The notes under the pieces are model-generated. The model saw nothing but the letters and a program-made list of their open reading frames with translations, ran no database searches and had not been told where the DNA came from. From contig KV425634.1 of NCBI GenBank assembly GCA_001632425.1, forward strand, positions 1 through 64,000: a stretch of DNA of 64,000 nucleotides, read 5' to 3'. A program made the position numbers and the translations under genes. Origin of the DNA: Neolentinus lepideus HHB14362 ss-1. Its lineage: Eukaryota > Basidiomycota > Agaricomycetes > Gloeophyllales > Gloeophyllaceae. This document shows positions 13,588 to 26,329 of the stretch, piece after piece. Each line of letters opens with the position of its first letter. The first letter of the stretch is position 1.

Positions 13588-16445
13588 ATGACCGACTCAC
13601 CTCAATCTTCCGCGGCTCCGGCAACCTCGCCGCAAGTCACTCGCTCTCCTCTGAACAACACTGTCAACGGCGTCAACAGCGCCCCAGGCAACCCCAATGC
13701 TGGCAACAACTCTCCTGCGCAACTCGCGACCATGCTCGCCAACAGTTTCCGCGAAGTCGAAGGCCTCCGACGCGACCTTTCCATCATGAGGAGGCGGGCA
13801 GAAAAGGCTGAACGTCTGCTGGCTGCAATAAGCGCACCCATGTCTGCTACATCTGGTCCTGGCTCCTCTCCAACAGCCTCGGGCTCCGGTCCCACGCCGA
13901 CAACCCCCTCCCAAGCCCTGCCAGACAGCGCGATCAAGCAGATCATAAATCTCGAGAAGGAGAAAGACCAAGCAGAGCTAGAGCGCGACGAAGCCCTCGC
14001 CCGTCTCCGCGTCGTCTCCGAGTCCTGGCAGGAACTCGACCGCTATCTCTCCGTCGTCGACCTCCGCGCCTCCGACGCCCGCGCAGGCTTCGCACGCATA
14101 GTCGCAGACGGCGGTGGCCAGCTCGTCCTCGCCCCCATACCTGTTCCCGGCCAGACCCCCGCCTCTGCGTACCCGCCGCACATGTTCCCCCAGTCTCAGC
14201 CCCCGCTCACACTCATGCCGCCCCAGCCCCCGCGCCACCACGGCTCGTCTCGCGGCTTGCCTCTCACGCACCGCAACACCGTGTCCCACACCCCTCAGGC
14301 TTTCCCGCAGACTCTACCGCTGCCCCCGCCCCCGAATCCGAACCCAAGCTCTACGGGCAGGCGGCCCCGGGCGGGCAGCTTGGACGGAGCTGGATATCCT
14401 GCGCCGCCTACCAAACGACATAGAAGTGGCCGGGATCGCACCAGAGACTCGTTTATAGATTCGGTGAGTAACCTCTCTGACTGCGACACCGCGATTTCCT
14501 TCCGTCTCGATTTCCTTTTCGCTATCCTACTTTACACCTGTTCTTATCGTCTTTCCCGCTTCTCCATTTTCCACCTCCCTATTTTTCCTCTCCTCTGTTT
14601 TCCTCTCCTCTGTTTTCCTCGCTGTTCCTCACCGAGTCCCTTACCTCATGTTCCTAATTCACGTTTTCGCTACCGTCCGCTCTTTGTCAGTTCGAGTCGC
14701 CCGCTGTATGAGTGCGATGCTCTCTTCTTTCGCCCCTTTTTCGTTATTTTGGTGTAGCAGCGATAGGAGCTTCGATCTCCACCAGCCTTTGGTGTGGGAG
14801 AAGATCGTTGCTCCTAGCGCAATGTCAAGAGCGGTCTGCAGACTGCGAGGATCATCCCGTGCTCCCCTCGGATTGCTGCCCTTCCCATATCCAACCGCTA
14901 ACTTAATTCACAGCCAATGAATTCTCCACACGCCCATCACCCTCAGGCCCCCCCTACTGCCGGCTCCCCATATCCTTCCAACCCGGGCGCCCCAACGTAC
15001 GCCCCCTCCGATCCCCATCGCTCACATCGATACGAGTCAGAGCGCCGCCACCGCCTCCACACGCACCCCCACCAACAGCACCACCTCCCCCCCTACCCAG
15101 GGCGCGGCCGCACGCTTTCGCGTTCCCCCGCCTCCAGCCGCTCGTCCTCAAAGTCGCTCGACGAGATGCTCCTCGAGACCGCCACGGACCCGACGCGCTC
15201 GCCCGACTTCCGCCGCCCCGGTATGGTCGGCCCGGGCGTGCTCGCGCCGCAGGGGCAGATGCAGACGTTCAACACGCACACATTCGCCCCGGTGGTGACG
15301 GGCGCGCCGGTGAAGAAGAGCAAGGGCCCGCCGATCAACGGCAGCGGGAGCGTGATGACGCTCGGTGCGTACGCTGCTTCGGTTCTGATTGGGGGTGGCT
15401 TATTGTTTTGTGGTGTAGGTCCGAATGGAAGTGTTATCTCGGGTCCGTCGGGTGTGGCATCGGGTGGGTACCCGCCCACGAATGCTGCCGGCCAGCGTAT
15501 ATGTCGCCAGTGCGGGCTGCCTGGGCGTTACAAGGACGGCAAGTGTGTCGAGAAGTGGGGTCCCGGACCCGACGGTCCCGGAACTGTTTGCGATAGGTCG
15601 GCATCACAGAGTCATCTTGCTTATTGTATTCACCCTCGCGCAGGTGTCGCAAGAAGATGAAGCGCGTTGAGCGCCGTAATACAGCTGCGGATTCTAGCCA
15701 GCACTTGCCGGGCAATTTCGGACCGCCCATACATCACCGCTCTCTCCCAGAGCACCCGTCCTTGCACGGCAGTTTCCGCGGTTCGCATCTGCAGGCGGCA
15801 CACAGCTCGCAAGATCCCGACCGGCCGATTCAACGCACCGACACGCTAATCATGCACCACACGCCGCCGCCGCCGCCGCCCGGTATACAGCATATTCCGG
15901 CACCAGGACCGTCAATACAGCGGGACAGGGACGAACATGTGCGGCCGTCATCTTCTCATGTCAGCGTGCAAGGTACGGGTAGAATGGGCGATATTTTGGG
16001 CCAGGTACTGAATTTGAGATCAGGCTCTGTTCAGGATCGCCGCGACTTTCCCAGAAGTCCGCAGCCGCCCTACCCAGACCATCGGGATCGCGATCGGCGC
16101 TCAAAGGATCCACGGGACGTCGAGATTGCCGCCGCGCGCTCGCATTCAAACTCTCTGTCAAATGGCGTGCTGAGTGGCGGCCCGTCCTCCACGTCAAACT
16201 CACCAGCGGGGCACACGGCCAGACAATCGCCTGCACCCGAGCGTCCATCGTCATCGCAACTCGTAGACGTGGATGCGGATGCCGACGCAGATGCTGATGG
16301 CGAAGCTGAGGTAGATACTGGCATTGATGCTGATGCCGACGCAGAAGCGGATGCTGACGCAGACGCTGATCTGCTTGAAGCTGTAGATGCCGCCGAGGCG
16401 AACAACAATTCCTCCGAAGAATGGCTAAAGAAAGAAGACTCGTAG
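13588..16445 (+). CDS. GATA-type zinc-finger transcription factor with coiled coil
   Basis: Exons are about 13588-14463, 14914-15363, 15419-15589 and 15648-16445. The phases of the GT-AG introns match exactly. A Ser/Pro-rich N-terminus leads to a coiled coil (about residues 45-75 and 110-150) and long Pro/His/Ser-rich low-complexity stretches. A zinc finger follows: CRQC, 25 residues including KWGPGP, then CDRC and the basic RKKMKRVERR. The fourth cysteine pair is completed across the last intron. The loop is longer than the 17-18 residues of classical GATA fingers. The C-terminus is acidic with Asp-Ala repeats (16270-16370) and ends EEWLKKEDS. The product is probably a nuclear DNA-binding regulator with an acidic activation tail. 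The in-frame ATG at 13414 is the alternative start; 13588 has a better context. The 450-nt first intron is unusually long here, so two genes cannot be fully excluded. Confidence 0.8.
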
Positions 16446-16709
16446 AACATCAGTTGCGCTCCTTAATCGTTGTAATGCTACGCTCTCGTTTTTGGGTCCC
16501 TCGAAGCTTGGTTCTGTATCAATCCACGCAAAATGTACATATGCACACCCATTGTTCTCCTATGTAACGACTCCCAGATGTATCTGCTGTATGATCATTG
16601 CTATCACTTTGTTATCGCTTTGTATAGGTTTTGTGCCCGTCTAAACCTAGATGACCGATTCATTTGTGAGATATGCAAACCGAGCAGAGCTGATGTTGGC
16701 TAGTTGAAT

Positions 16710-19700
16710 TTATCTGCGGTTCCGGCTCTGCCCAGTGTTCGCATCACCAGTCGCAGCCATCGCTGCACTGCGTCGCATCTCTTCTTCGTCCAATCCAGCT
16801 TCTGCCAAGATCTGCTCTACCTCTCGCAGGATCGGTTTGTACTCCTCTGATGTGAAAAATCCGCTTTAGTGCATAGGAACAGGCAGTAGGCATTGAATAG
16901 CTGACCATATTTGTCCTGCGCCATAGCGAACGCATCTCGTCGGAGAAGCTTCCCCCGATTGTCACTGCTCGAGTGGGCTTTGCCTGCCCAATATTCCCCT
17001 AAATTGCAATGTTCTACATCAGCTAGTAAGGACCTCGACCGTGTAGACTTACGTGAACGAGCGTAGAACATCGCCAGCGTTTCTCCCGGTAGAGGCGTGC
17101 TCAACATGTCCTCAGTTGAACGTGTCGTGTCTTTCGCAACACCCATGAAAGCTTTGGCTTGTGACCGCAGTGCATTCTTCGAGCATTACCATCAGTTTTG
17201 TTCCGTCCATCAAACGGATAATATCAAGTCACCTTTTCATCCTCCGTGCGTTCTTGATCTTCGATTGGCGTTTCTTCCAGATCCGGGTTCCGTTTCTCGT
17301 CCTCTCCCTCATTATCATTATCCTTCTCTTCATCTCCACTGCTATCCTCATCGTCACTACTATCCTGGCTGTCGCTACTACTCACATCTTCCCCGTCCGC
17401 TGGCAAGACAAGATTGTTCTCCTTGAGACTGATATACCTATCCATTTTGTCCAGCGCCAGCGCGTAGAAGTCGTCAAGAGTGTACTCCCGGGAGCCGCGC
17501 TCATAGATCCCCCCGTATCTGATCCAATCAGTCACTTTGATGGTAAAGTAGAGCGAACGGGGATACATACATGTACAAGGTATTGCGTAACACCGCTAAC
17601 ATCGCGTTGTACCTCGTGAGCGGGATCGTCTTGTTAGGATCATCAGGATCATCGTCGTCCTCGGCATTGGCTAGGGCTGCCTCAGTCTTGCCCTCGGGGC
17701 TTTTCGCGTTCATTGGTAAATCCTGCCTAGCAGGTTATGGACAAGGGCGACAGATGGGAGAACCATGAACATACTTCATCCTCGCCATATTCCCCATCTT
17801 CGCGCTCATTCCTCTGAACAGGCTTCACAACCTTCTTCCGCTTCCCACCAGGCTTCTTAGGTCTCTTGAGTGTCAACGAGATCCAGCGCCCATTACCTTC
17901 GATCTGATAGCCATACCTTCAAGGACGTTTGCATAACACGATGTAAGACTGCGTTCAATACGTACAGGTCATTCCAAAACACGCTCTCCAGCCCTTCCTC
18001 GCTCGTATCCTCATCCGTCACCCCTCCAAAGAGCAGACCCATACCTATCGCCCCTCCCGTTCACAATCAACCACGCGAGCTCAGCTGATTTGGGTACTCA
18101 CCCTTATTCGCCCACAGCGCCATCGTACACCCGCTCCTCAATCCCGGCGCGTACCCAATCTTCTTCCGTCTCTCCCATTTCATAGTCAATGGTAACGCGT
18201 CCTTATCTTTTTTCTTCGGCGGCGCATCTGCCACTGCAGGCTCATTAAGAGTGATCCTATGTATCAGAAGATAGGGAGGCGTGAGGGCTAGCCAGGGGGA
18301 AGAAAGGTGGATGAGACGTGCCGCAGGAACCATGTGTCCTGGAGCATGACACCGATGGGCCGTTTTCCCTTGACATATTCTTTGCAGTACCCGCCTGTCA
18401 CAAAAACATCACATCCATAGTACGTCTTAGCTTCCGATAATGCAATCGGCGACAGATTATTGGAGCGCACCATGCAGTAGTATGCCCTCGACGGTCGGGA
18501 GGAATGAGAATCCGCTCCGGGGTCTGACAATAGATGCTTAGTACGAAGAACACTTGCTAGTGTAAGAGATAGAGGGAAACACTTACGAAGGCCATTTCTC
18601 GTCACCCCTCTGCTCGATCTGTTTCCACCTGTATTCTTGTGTATCAAACAACCATAGATCATTCAGATACCGAGCTGCGAACATGATAAGTAAACGTCGC
18701 CACATGTTACCGATCAGACATAACAGCTTACTCGTGATTCCAGGATCATAAAATCCACCGAATAAAACTATGTAGTGCTTCCACATCGCCATCCTACCCT
18801 CAGTCAGCTCCAGGCAAATCCTATACCAAAGGTGGCATCGGCCTTACCGGTGCCCGCTTCTAGCAGTGGGTATGATTCCCGTGTCGATCCGCTCCCATTG
18901 ATGCGTGGTAATGTCGAAGCACCAGAGGTCGCGGTAGTGGTGGAAGGTTGTTTGGTGCAGGGATGAAAATTCACCGCCTGGATAACAGAGGGATGAAGAG
19001 AATACAGGAATATGTGTTGGTGGAAGGACTAGTACGACGGGGAATCATAGGATACGTACCGAACACCCATATCTTGCCGCCTCCAGCAGGCGACGCTACT
19101 GCTGCATGTGCGGATCGCGGACCGGGACATGTCGGAGAGATGTATCGTCGCCATTCATCCTAACAGAGTCGTATAACCTATCAACAGAGGATTGAGAGTG
19201 GCGAACGTACTTTCTCGGGGGAATAACGATAGACATCATTATAAAAATGCTAGACAGCAGAATCTAATGAGACGTATCTCCATGGAGGAGATCACTGATC
19301 CTCACAGCCTTATTGTCCTCCGAGAAGAACTCGCCGCCGATGGACCAGAGGTAATTACCGCTTGGACAGGGTACAAAAGTAGCATTGGCGCGTCGACTAG
19401 GCGGACCGTCCGCGACCTCTTCGGTGACCTTGTGTGCTTCTTCCCAATCCCTTTGAAGCTACTAACGGGGAAAAAATCAGAAAAAGCACGCCGAGGATGC
19501 AGATATCCTGCCGAAACTCGGAGGACGGGTAGAGTATGGCACAGGCCAACGTACACATGCACGCACAGCGCCTCTGAAGCCAATCACTATACACAATCCA
19601 TGCCTGTCCAACACTCACCTTATCCAAGATGCTCTCTAGGTCTTCCTCGCTCTCTTCCGCCTCCTCCTTCGACTTGCCCTGCTTCTTCTTCTCCTTGCGC

Positions 19701-19780
19701 TCTACTTTCTGCGCCGCTTTGGCTTTCTTCGCCACTTTCGCTGTGGTCTTTGTCGATGCACTAGACTTTTTCTTCGCCAT
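16710..19780 (-). CDS. Kelch-repeat protein, KLHDC4/Kel3-like
   Basis: Multi-exon minus-strand gene. The lysine-rich start (MAKKKSSASTKTTAKVAKKA) is followed by an acidic EEAEESEEDLESIL stretch and then the DWEEAHKVTEEV segment typical of KLHDC4/Kel3. Kelch blades follow in order: LWSIGGEFF, GGGKIWVFGG, HYRDLWCFD, YIVLFGGFYD, RYLNDLWLFD, HGGYCKEYVKGK, GLLFGGVTDED, FWNDLYGY and NTLYMYGGIYERG. A long acidic Ser/Asp stretch lies near 17390-17280. The C-terminal helix-rich tail contains KLLRRDAFAMAQDKY. The stop is at 16710. The family forms a beta-propeller scaffold; its cellular role is poorly known. It is convergent with the GATA gene, the two ends being about 260 nt apart. The frame appears intact. 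Confidence 0.85.
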
Positions 19781-21517
19781 GTTCACTGAGGATATGAGCA
19801 CTGTAACCAAGACCAAACCATGCCAGATGCCAATTTTTTCGACAAGATGGAAACGCAAACAGTTCGCCGAATTAATTGGTTTGCACAGCCACACTACACC
19901 TGGTCGACTCATTTGCACCGTCCTGTTTATCCTCTTTCTATATGCTTCAAACATGAACATCGTCTACTTATAACTGGAATAAGCCATTTAAAAGCCTCAT
20001 TTATTACCATCGAGGACCCAATATTTTGCCCCTGATCCCATATTCTGTGCCATCATTGCCCCCTCTCGCCCAGACCTCGACGCGAGAAACCTCCTGGGAT
20101 ATCGATAATCCTGCAGTCATGGAGAACAGAATTTGGGATACAATAGAGGTCTTCAAAGCTCAACGCTGTAGCCAATCTCATTTGTAGATTTGGAAAAGCA
20201 CCGGGTCGGGCTCAAGCTACGATCGTAAGTATAGTCATGTAAAGTGCCACCTCAGAACGTACCACGAGATGTTTGGATACCTTGGAGAGGGAAGTACCCA
20301 TGCAGTGTGGTAAGCAAGAACGTGGAGACGCCACACCGTTACTTCTATTCCAAAAGCTGTGACTACGAGAACGTCGCGATCAGCTTAGCGCGATACGAGT
20401 GCGATATACACTTGAGAATTCGAGCAAAATGGGGATAAGTAAACAAAGTCGGCGACTTGAAGCGTATTAGGAGGGATATAGATGTCTCTCCGTACTGGAC
20501 TAGGGCCATCACTTGAAGCACCAAACGTCCTCCAATTGAGTCGCCTATAGCTGATTCCCGAGAATTTCGCTAGCAACGCTGGGACGGTCACCTTTAGGCT
20601 CTTACGCCATGTTCATCTTGTGATGTTGGTCAGAATCGGAGGAGGACGTATGAAGCAGTACAGATTTATCATGACATATACACATACAGGAAAGACATAC
20701 CTCCGGTACAGAAAGCAAGTGGGGGATGTATTCGTTCGCGCCTGGCGCCAGAAGACGAGTCATCACATGGTCTAGTCATTGTAGCATGGAGCCTTCATCA
20801 AAACAGTGGAAGGTATGGTGGACAGGCTATTCCAAGCAAAGCGGAGAACAGTCATAAGCAAGAGATCTTCGTGCGTCCGGGGCGAAAATCTAGAGTAAGG
20901 AAGCAGGGAGAAGAAGTGGGGCGAGTACAGTAGTAGGCGAGCACTACTGCACACGCAGGCCAAACATTACGAACAGTGAGCCACGAATCATAGACCCAAA
21001 ACATAGAGTGAATTGAATGATAGTGCAGGCTGGTGAAAGACCCGAGAAGCACAGACCGGAGACAGACGACGTGTTACGACTTTAGACTGCAGAGCTTTAA
21101 TGAGATAACAAGCGCCAACCCGGTGCTGGCGGCAAGTCACAAGAGTACGATTAGTACCGTGCAGTTATTGGAAGCTCACGAAAGAGATACAGCAACAATT
21201 GTGGCACGACGCCATGAACGCGTCCCAAACACGTACAAACTTTGCATACTTTGCACCACTCCGTATGTGTTTCGTATCGAATCTCGTCTTTGACCCTTTT
21301 GGAAAGGCTGCTAATTCATACACAGCCGCTTTGTTCTCAGTGTTGCTCTCACCTGTCTAGCTGGAACGCAGAAAGCGCCGAACTTGAAGCTGTGCACTAG
21401 TGGGCTTGGATTAATAGCCCAGACCGATCTTGCTAACCTCTGTCTCGTCTACCTCGTCTGAGTCTACCTCCTCCTTGTCTGCGTCATCACTGCTGATATC
21501 CGTGGCTATAGTCCTTC
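19781..21517. other. intergenic region with a repeat trace
   Basis: Divergent spacer between the Kelch gene and the ULD_2-type gene. Near 20985-21060 a stretch (GAGCCACGAATC ... GACCGGAGACAG) resembles 25780-25880 and, reversed, about 45975-46020, so a fragment of a dispersed repeat is present. Short frames show no recognisable domain. Confidence 0.45.
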
Positions 21518-23253
21518 ATGTCTCCAGCTGTGGCCTTTACTTTCGGCTCGTTCGGTGACATCGTGACCCTGATACAGCTCGTCACTTCTGTTGTCCACCT
21601 AGCAGCCAGTACGAGAGGCGCTTCACAAAGCTACAGCGACTTTCTCCTCGACCTGAGTGGCCTGGAGAAGCTTCTTGAGAATCTTCGTGACGCCTTACAC
21701 TTGCCACCAATAAGTGTTTCGTCTCTTGGGTTATCGTACGGAGACTTGCGTCGTGAGCTTGAAGCCAGGATAGCTTTTTGTTCGGTTTGCCTTGAGAGAA
21801 TACATAGCGAAATCTCTCGCAGTCAAACACGTCTCAAGATTGGACGAACTGTGACGGAATGGAAGGAAGTATGGCGCCGAGCTGGGTGGATGTTATTTGC
21901 GGAAGAACGGCTGCGCACATGGAGTGACGAGGTGAGTTACCAGAAGGAATGGATTGAGCTCCATTGCTCGATACTAAATGGGTAAGCAGACTTGTGTCTC
22001 TTGAACCTATCGTCAGAACACTGTAAAGTTGGTAAATTTGAGTCATCTCTTAGGCATATTATTGAGACCACTTATTCATTGGTCGCAAACACCGGTGCCA
22101 CTATCGATGACGTTCATGCCATTGCGCAAGTTGCTCAGTGTGATGTCAAGCTCACTCTACGGCATATAGGTCTTCAACAGACCTCATTTCGTTCTCTCGG
22201 ATATTCTTGGGAAGGGGGTTTCGCCCACGATCAGCATCCTGTTCGAGTCATAGACCCGTTCCGGAGAATTTTCTGGCTTCCTAGAGAGTTTTTAACCACG
22301 TGGGACGTATGTGGCATGGCTTAGTGTCACACATTTCCCCGCAGCTGACTGTGAGACATGACCAGGATGTTGCCGATGTTATGAGAATCGCTTCGGCGCC
22401 TCTTTGGCAATTCTATTTACAGGCGCACAGCAACTCGTCAAATATCACTTGGCCTTCCACTCGCCGTGGCTTCATGTTGTTGCATGGAGATGTTGAGCTC
22501 ATGGGCGAACAGATCAAGGACAGCGGTCTCGACACGTTCGCAATTCCGCTCAAGGAGTTCCACACGTCTCATCGTTACGATATTAAGTACAATGAATTCG
22601 ACTTTGTGATACGGTATCTTAGACCTCCTGGTTTCAATCCCAATGTGAACCCCGTTCGTGCCGAGCTCCAGGGACTAAACAATGACTTTGAAATGTGAGC
22701 AATAGCAAGGGAAAGTTCAGTGCTCCTTAACTCATCTCGGTCGCAACAGTGGATATTTGCGTGATTACCTGGATCTGTGAGTGACCTTAAATTCTACGGA
22801 CACTGCTATGTAGTGAATTAAAATATGCTGCGAGACAGGTCCAGGTCTGGACGAGAGATCGCCGAACTTCTTCGTCATATTATGCCTTTGTCAGAGGTCT
22901 TCGATCGCGAATATTGCCACGGAATTGCGAAGAAAATATTCGATCTCTTACCTACTGGAGCGTTCTTCTGTGATGCTGATGAAACCTTGAAGGAGGGGAT
23001 TACATTCGTGACATCATCCTGGAGGTCCTCTGTGCGAGCAGAGTGCATTAAAGAATCGGCCATGCAACTTGCAGCGAGCCTGAGCGAAGACATCAAGGCC
23101 ATATTACCGGGCATAGCGGTTCTGATCACCCTACCTGACACTACTGAGGAGTTTGCAGCCCTCAAAGACGCCCTTCGGAGCGGGCTACCTGCCATCCAAG
23201 GTGAAAGTCGTTTCGAGGAACTTGGTTCAGATGCAGAGGACACGATGCCGTAG
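21518..23253 (+). CDS. ubiquitin-like (ULD_2-type) domain protein, copy 1
   Basis: Exons are about 21518-21981, 22053-22307, 22367-22694, 22750-22776 and 22841-23253. The N-terminal part (FTFGSFGDIV ... SDFLLDLSGLEKLLENL) is helical and resembles the N-terminal domain common in fungal STAND/ankyrin-type proteins. After the first intron, RSLGYSWEGGF, VRVIDPFRR and IFWLPREFLTTWD fit the fungal ubiquitin-like domain often called ULD_2. The last two thirds have no motif I recognise. Two paralogues lie at 29.1-30.3 kb (minus) and 47.6-48.8 kb (decayed), but their C-terminal exon differs from this one. Function unknown; the family assignment is from memory. All splice joins keep one open frame, so this copy looks intact. 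Confidence 0.65.
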
Positions 23254-23829
23254 ACGTACTATGTAGCAGACACAGTTGCCATACAATCACTTTGCATCTT
23301 CTGGACTCATGTTATCCGTATCCTTCCCACCTCTTGTGACACTCACTTACATCCATTGTCATTACTACAAGAACCCGTTCTACTTGCAATAGACTCACTA
23401 GTATGTAGCAACACACAGCCCATGACATTTACTATTAGTATCAGTCTATGAAGACGTGTAGCTCTTGACATGGTCTAAATGTGAGATCAAGGCGAACAAC
23501 TACTCTGCAGCGGTTATATCATATGTCACCGCGCTAAACAATCAGGTGGCATGACACCTTGTAGACAGCGGAAAAAAACGGTATCCTCTAGAGAGCTACA
23601 TACTGTCGGGATCATCGCACGGAGCCTCCTGGTCAGCGCAAGCATCATTCTATACCAGGTCGTATAAATAAGTCGATGCGAGGAGAGGCCAGCGGGTCGA
23701 GACTGGCTGCCACGCTGGAGAAAGGAGACTACCTGGTATGCAGTAATACTATTCCGTCTTCCCTACCCGGTGCTCGCGGGTAAGACAAACGTACATCTAC
23801 CGACTCCCTGGAACTCCGGTGTAGGCATC

Positions 23830-24510
23830 CACACCGAGCCCGAAGAGTCAGACTCTTCGTCCGGCTGGAGCCTGAATGGTAGATGGGGACAGCTAAATAC
23901 AAGCTAGAGCGATGGGATGATGCGATTAGGATTATCACAGTTTGGATTTCGACTGATTAATAGTCTCCGATCTCGGGGGTATCAGATCCTCAGGGGTCAG
24001 AATACGCTGCTGTCGGAATCGAACATCGTAAACTTACTTTTCCAACCACGCACCAGAGTCCGATACCAAAACCACGCCAGCTAGTTTCCAACCAAACCAG
24101 TGTCCAGAGAGATCGAGCCCAAGCGATAAGGAGGAGCGAGATCGGGCGCTTGATAGAGCAAAAGATGTCCTCGCCGCGCCACGAGACGGGTATATGCAGC
24201 ATCTCACTCGGCAGAGTCATGCCCAGAACATACGTGAGAGCGCCAAAGAACATCGAGCGAGGGGGGGGACCACGTGTGGGAAGGAACCGAGGTCTGAGTT
24301 GCGGATTGCGAGAACATCGGGGCTGTTCGATCTGATGGGATTTGTGATTTGGCCGTGAGGACGAAGGGGGGTCACTGTCACGGAGGAAGGTGGAGAATGG
24401 GATCGTGAAGATTGGAGCAGACAGAGGGTGCGGTGCGCGTACTGCTGCTTGAGGAGAGCAAAAATCAGACGATCCACGTCGGGGAGGTGCGGATATTAGA
24501 TATTGCGACA
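23830..24510 (-). repeat. dispersed repeat D, copy 1, with a membrane-protein-like frame
   Basis: One of three related blocks (also about 25235-25850 and 59130-59790). On the minus strand a 173-codon frame (23990-24511) ends with a hydrophobic, Trp-rich segment, including SWRGEDIFCSI, ARSLWTLVWLETSWRG and GLWCVVG. The same segment is recognisable but broken in the other copies. It may be the tail of a decayed gene family or part of a non-autonomous element. No family is recognised. Confidence 0.5.
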
Positions 24511-25234
24511 ATGGTGGGCGAGGACATCCAGTAAAATGACAAAGACCAGGCGGCTGGCAGGAGAGGAGCGGACTGTTGAAACGTCGTACATATTAAATTC
24601 AAGATGCACACTTCTGTCCGAATGCGCAGGTCGGGAAGGAGTGAGATTTCACGAAGCAATTCCGGACGCTAGTTGGGAGAGACGCGATGAAGGTGAAGGC
24701 TTCGTCACTTCCTACCCTTCACAGGCAGGACAGCATACCAGAGAGGGGAGTGATATCCCGTTTCACGCATATAAATTTGCCTCACGACGGCTCTTGTCAC
24801 GGACGCAGTAGCACACGATCCCCGCCATTCCCATTCCCGGACAGTCGTTCAAAGTGGTGGGAGAGAAAAGCAGAAGGTCAGACATTAGCATTCCTCGCGC
24901 GTTCCAACCATCGACCAGCGCGCAAACTCGTCTCAGTCAATGTCAAGGTAACTAACAACAACACACACCGTACGTCATTCTGCAGCCTTGCCTGCAGTAA
25001 GGTCTGCAGACGCCTAATACCCATACGATAGTAGCCTGGATTTCTTGGAACGGAAATCAGCTGGCAGTACATACACGGCTCTAAAAAAAAGCGCTATTTC
25101 GGACATACGACATATTAGTGTCTTCTTGGGTTCAGCACAAAATATCTTGCACAGGAACGTCAACCAACGGTCGACGTGGGAGACCGGAAGTCGTAGGCAT
25201 ACAAATACCGCCGGCTCCCAGAGAACCAAAACCA

Positions 25235-25850
25235 TACACACCGAGTCCAGAGAGGTGAATCAGACTCTTCGTACAACTAGAACAAGGGGAGCTTCGGCGA
25301 GGTAGAACAAGGGAGCTTCGGCGAGATGGGACAAGGGAGCCGTGTATCGACCAAGAATGGGCGCTGCGACGATGTAGACGGGTATATGCGGGATCTCAGA
25401 GTTCCAGAGAGATATACTCACTATTCGAGAGGTAACAGATCCACAGATGTCAGAATACGTTTATCAAACATACCTTTAAATCGGACCACGCACCAAGGAC
25501 CGATACAAAAACCATGCCAGTTAATTTCGAATCAAACCAATGTCCAGAGAGATCAAACGCAAGTACCACACCCGCCTAGAGGAGAAGAAGGAACGAGGTC
25601 GGACGCTGGGTGGAACAAAAGATGTCCTCGCCACGCTGATCTCATAGCCATCTGCACATTAGATCAAGAGATGGGTATATGCACCAGGGGGAGGCTCACC
25701 GTGAGGGAGGAAAGGTGTAGAATGAAATCGCGTGGCGGGAGGGGGGGCGAGGACTGTTTACTGAGACCAAACATCAGGCGAGTCACGAATCGAGGACACG
25801 AACACGTCGAGCAGAGTTAATTGAATCCAGGCAGGCGAAATGCCCGAGAG
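25235..25850 (-). repeat. dispersed repeat D, copy 2
   Basis: Shares AGACTCTTCGTACAACTAG, CACCAAGGACCGATAC, CCAATGTCCAGAGAGATC and AAAGATGTCCTCGCC with the other two copies. The minus-strand frame equivalent to copy 1 is interrupted by stops. A duplicated short motif (ACAAGGGAGCTTCGGCGAG) occurs at about 25285-25325. Confidence 0.5.
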
Positions 25851-26329
25851 ACGCAGACCGGAGACGGAAAAAATGTCACGACACCCAGCCAGATAGAAGA
25901 CGAAAAACAAAGCCGAGATGACATGCAGTCACGGCGGGCACACGCTGGGTCCGCGAGCAGACCTGGCAGAGTTGCGGTGACGGGCGGTATTGGAATGCAT
26001 GGATCTTGGCCAGGGTCGAGCAGAGGCAAGCGACATGGACAATCGTGTGCTCAAAAATCATCGGTCGTTGCCGGACCGTTGTGGACTCATCCGCCCAATG
26101 ACCACGTGGTATACACGTATGCTCTGGTATTACCACCACAGCTGAGGGGCAAGCTCCATTCCTTCTCGATAGCATGGCGTACGAACTCACAGTCTTGTAG
26201 CATCTAATTCACAGGTACTTAGAGTAGAGCTGTTATTACTACCACAGCTGAGGGACACATCTGCTTTACATCAACGGCTACACCATTGTCTTGCACTTGT
26301 ATGGCTACCCATCTAATATTCTGTATAAT

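Noticed and set aside
12975..13589. 204-codon and 162-codon minus-strand frames upstream of the GATA start
   Set aside because: They overlap each other in different frames in GC-rich DNA, with no recognisable domain or splice logic.
16070..16450. Minus-strand frame rich in Ser-Ala repeats opposite the GATA tail
   Set aside because: It is the mirror of the Asp-Ala coding repeat. The plus strand has splice-consistent exons and a recognised zinc finger.
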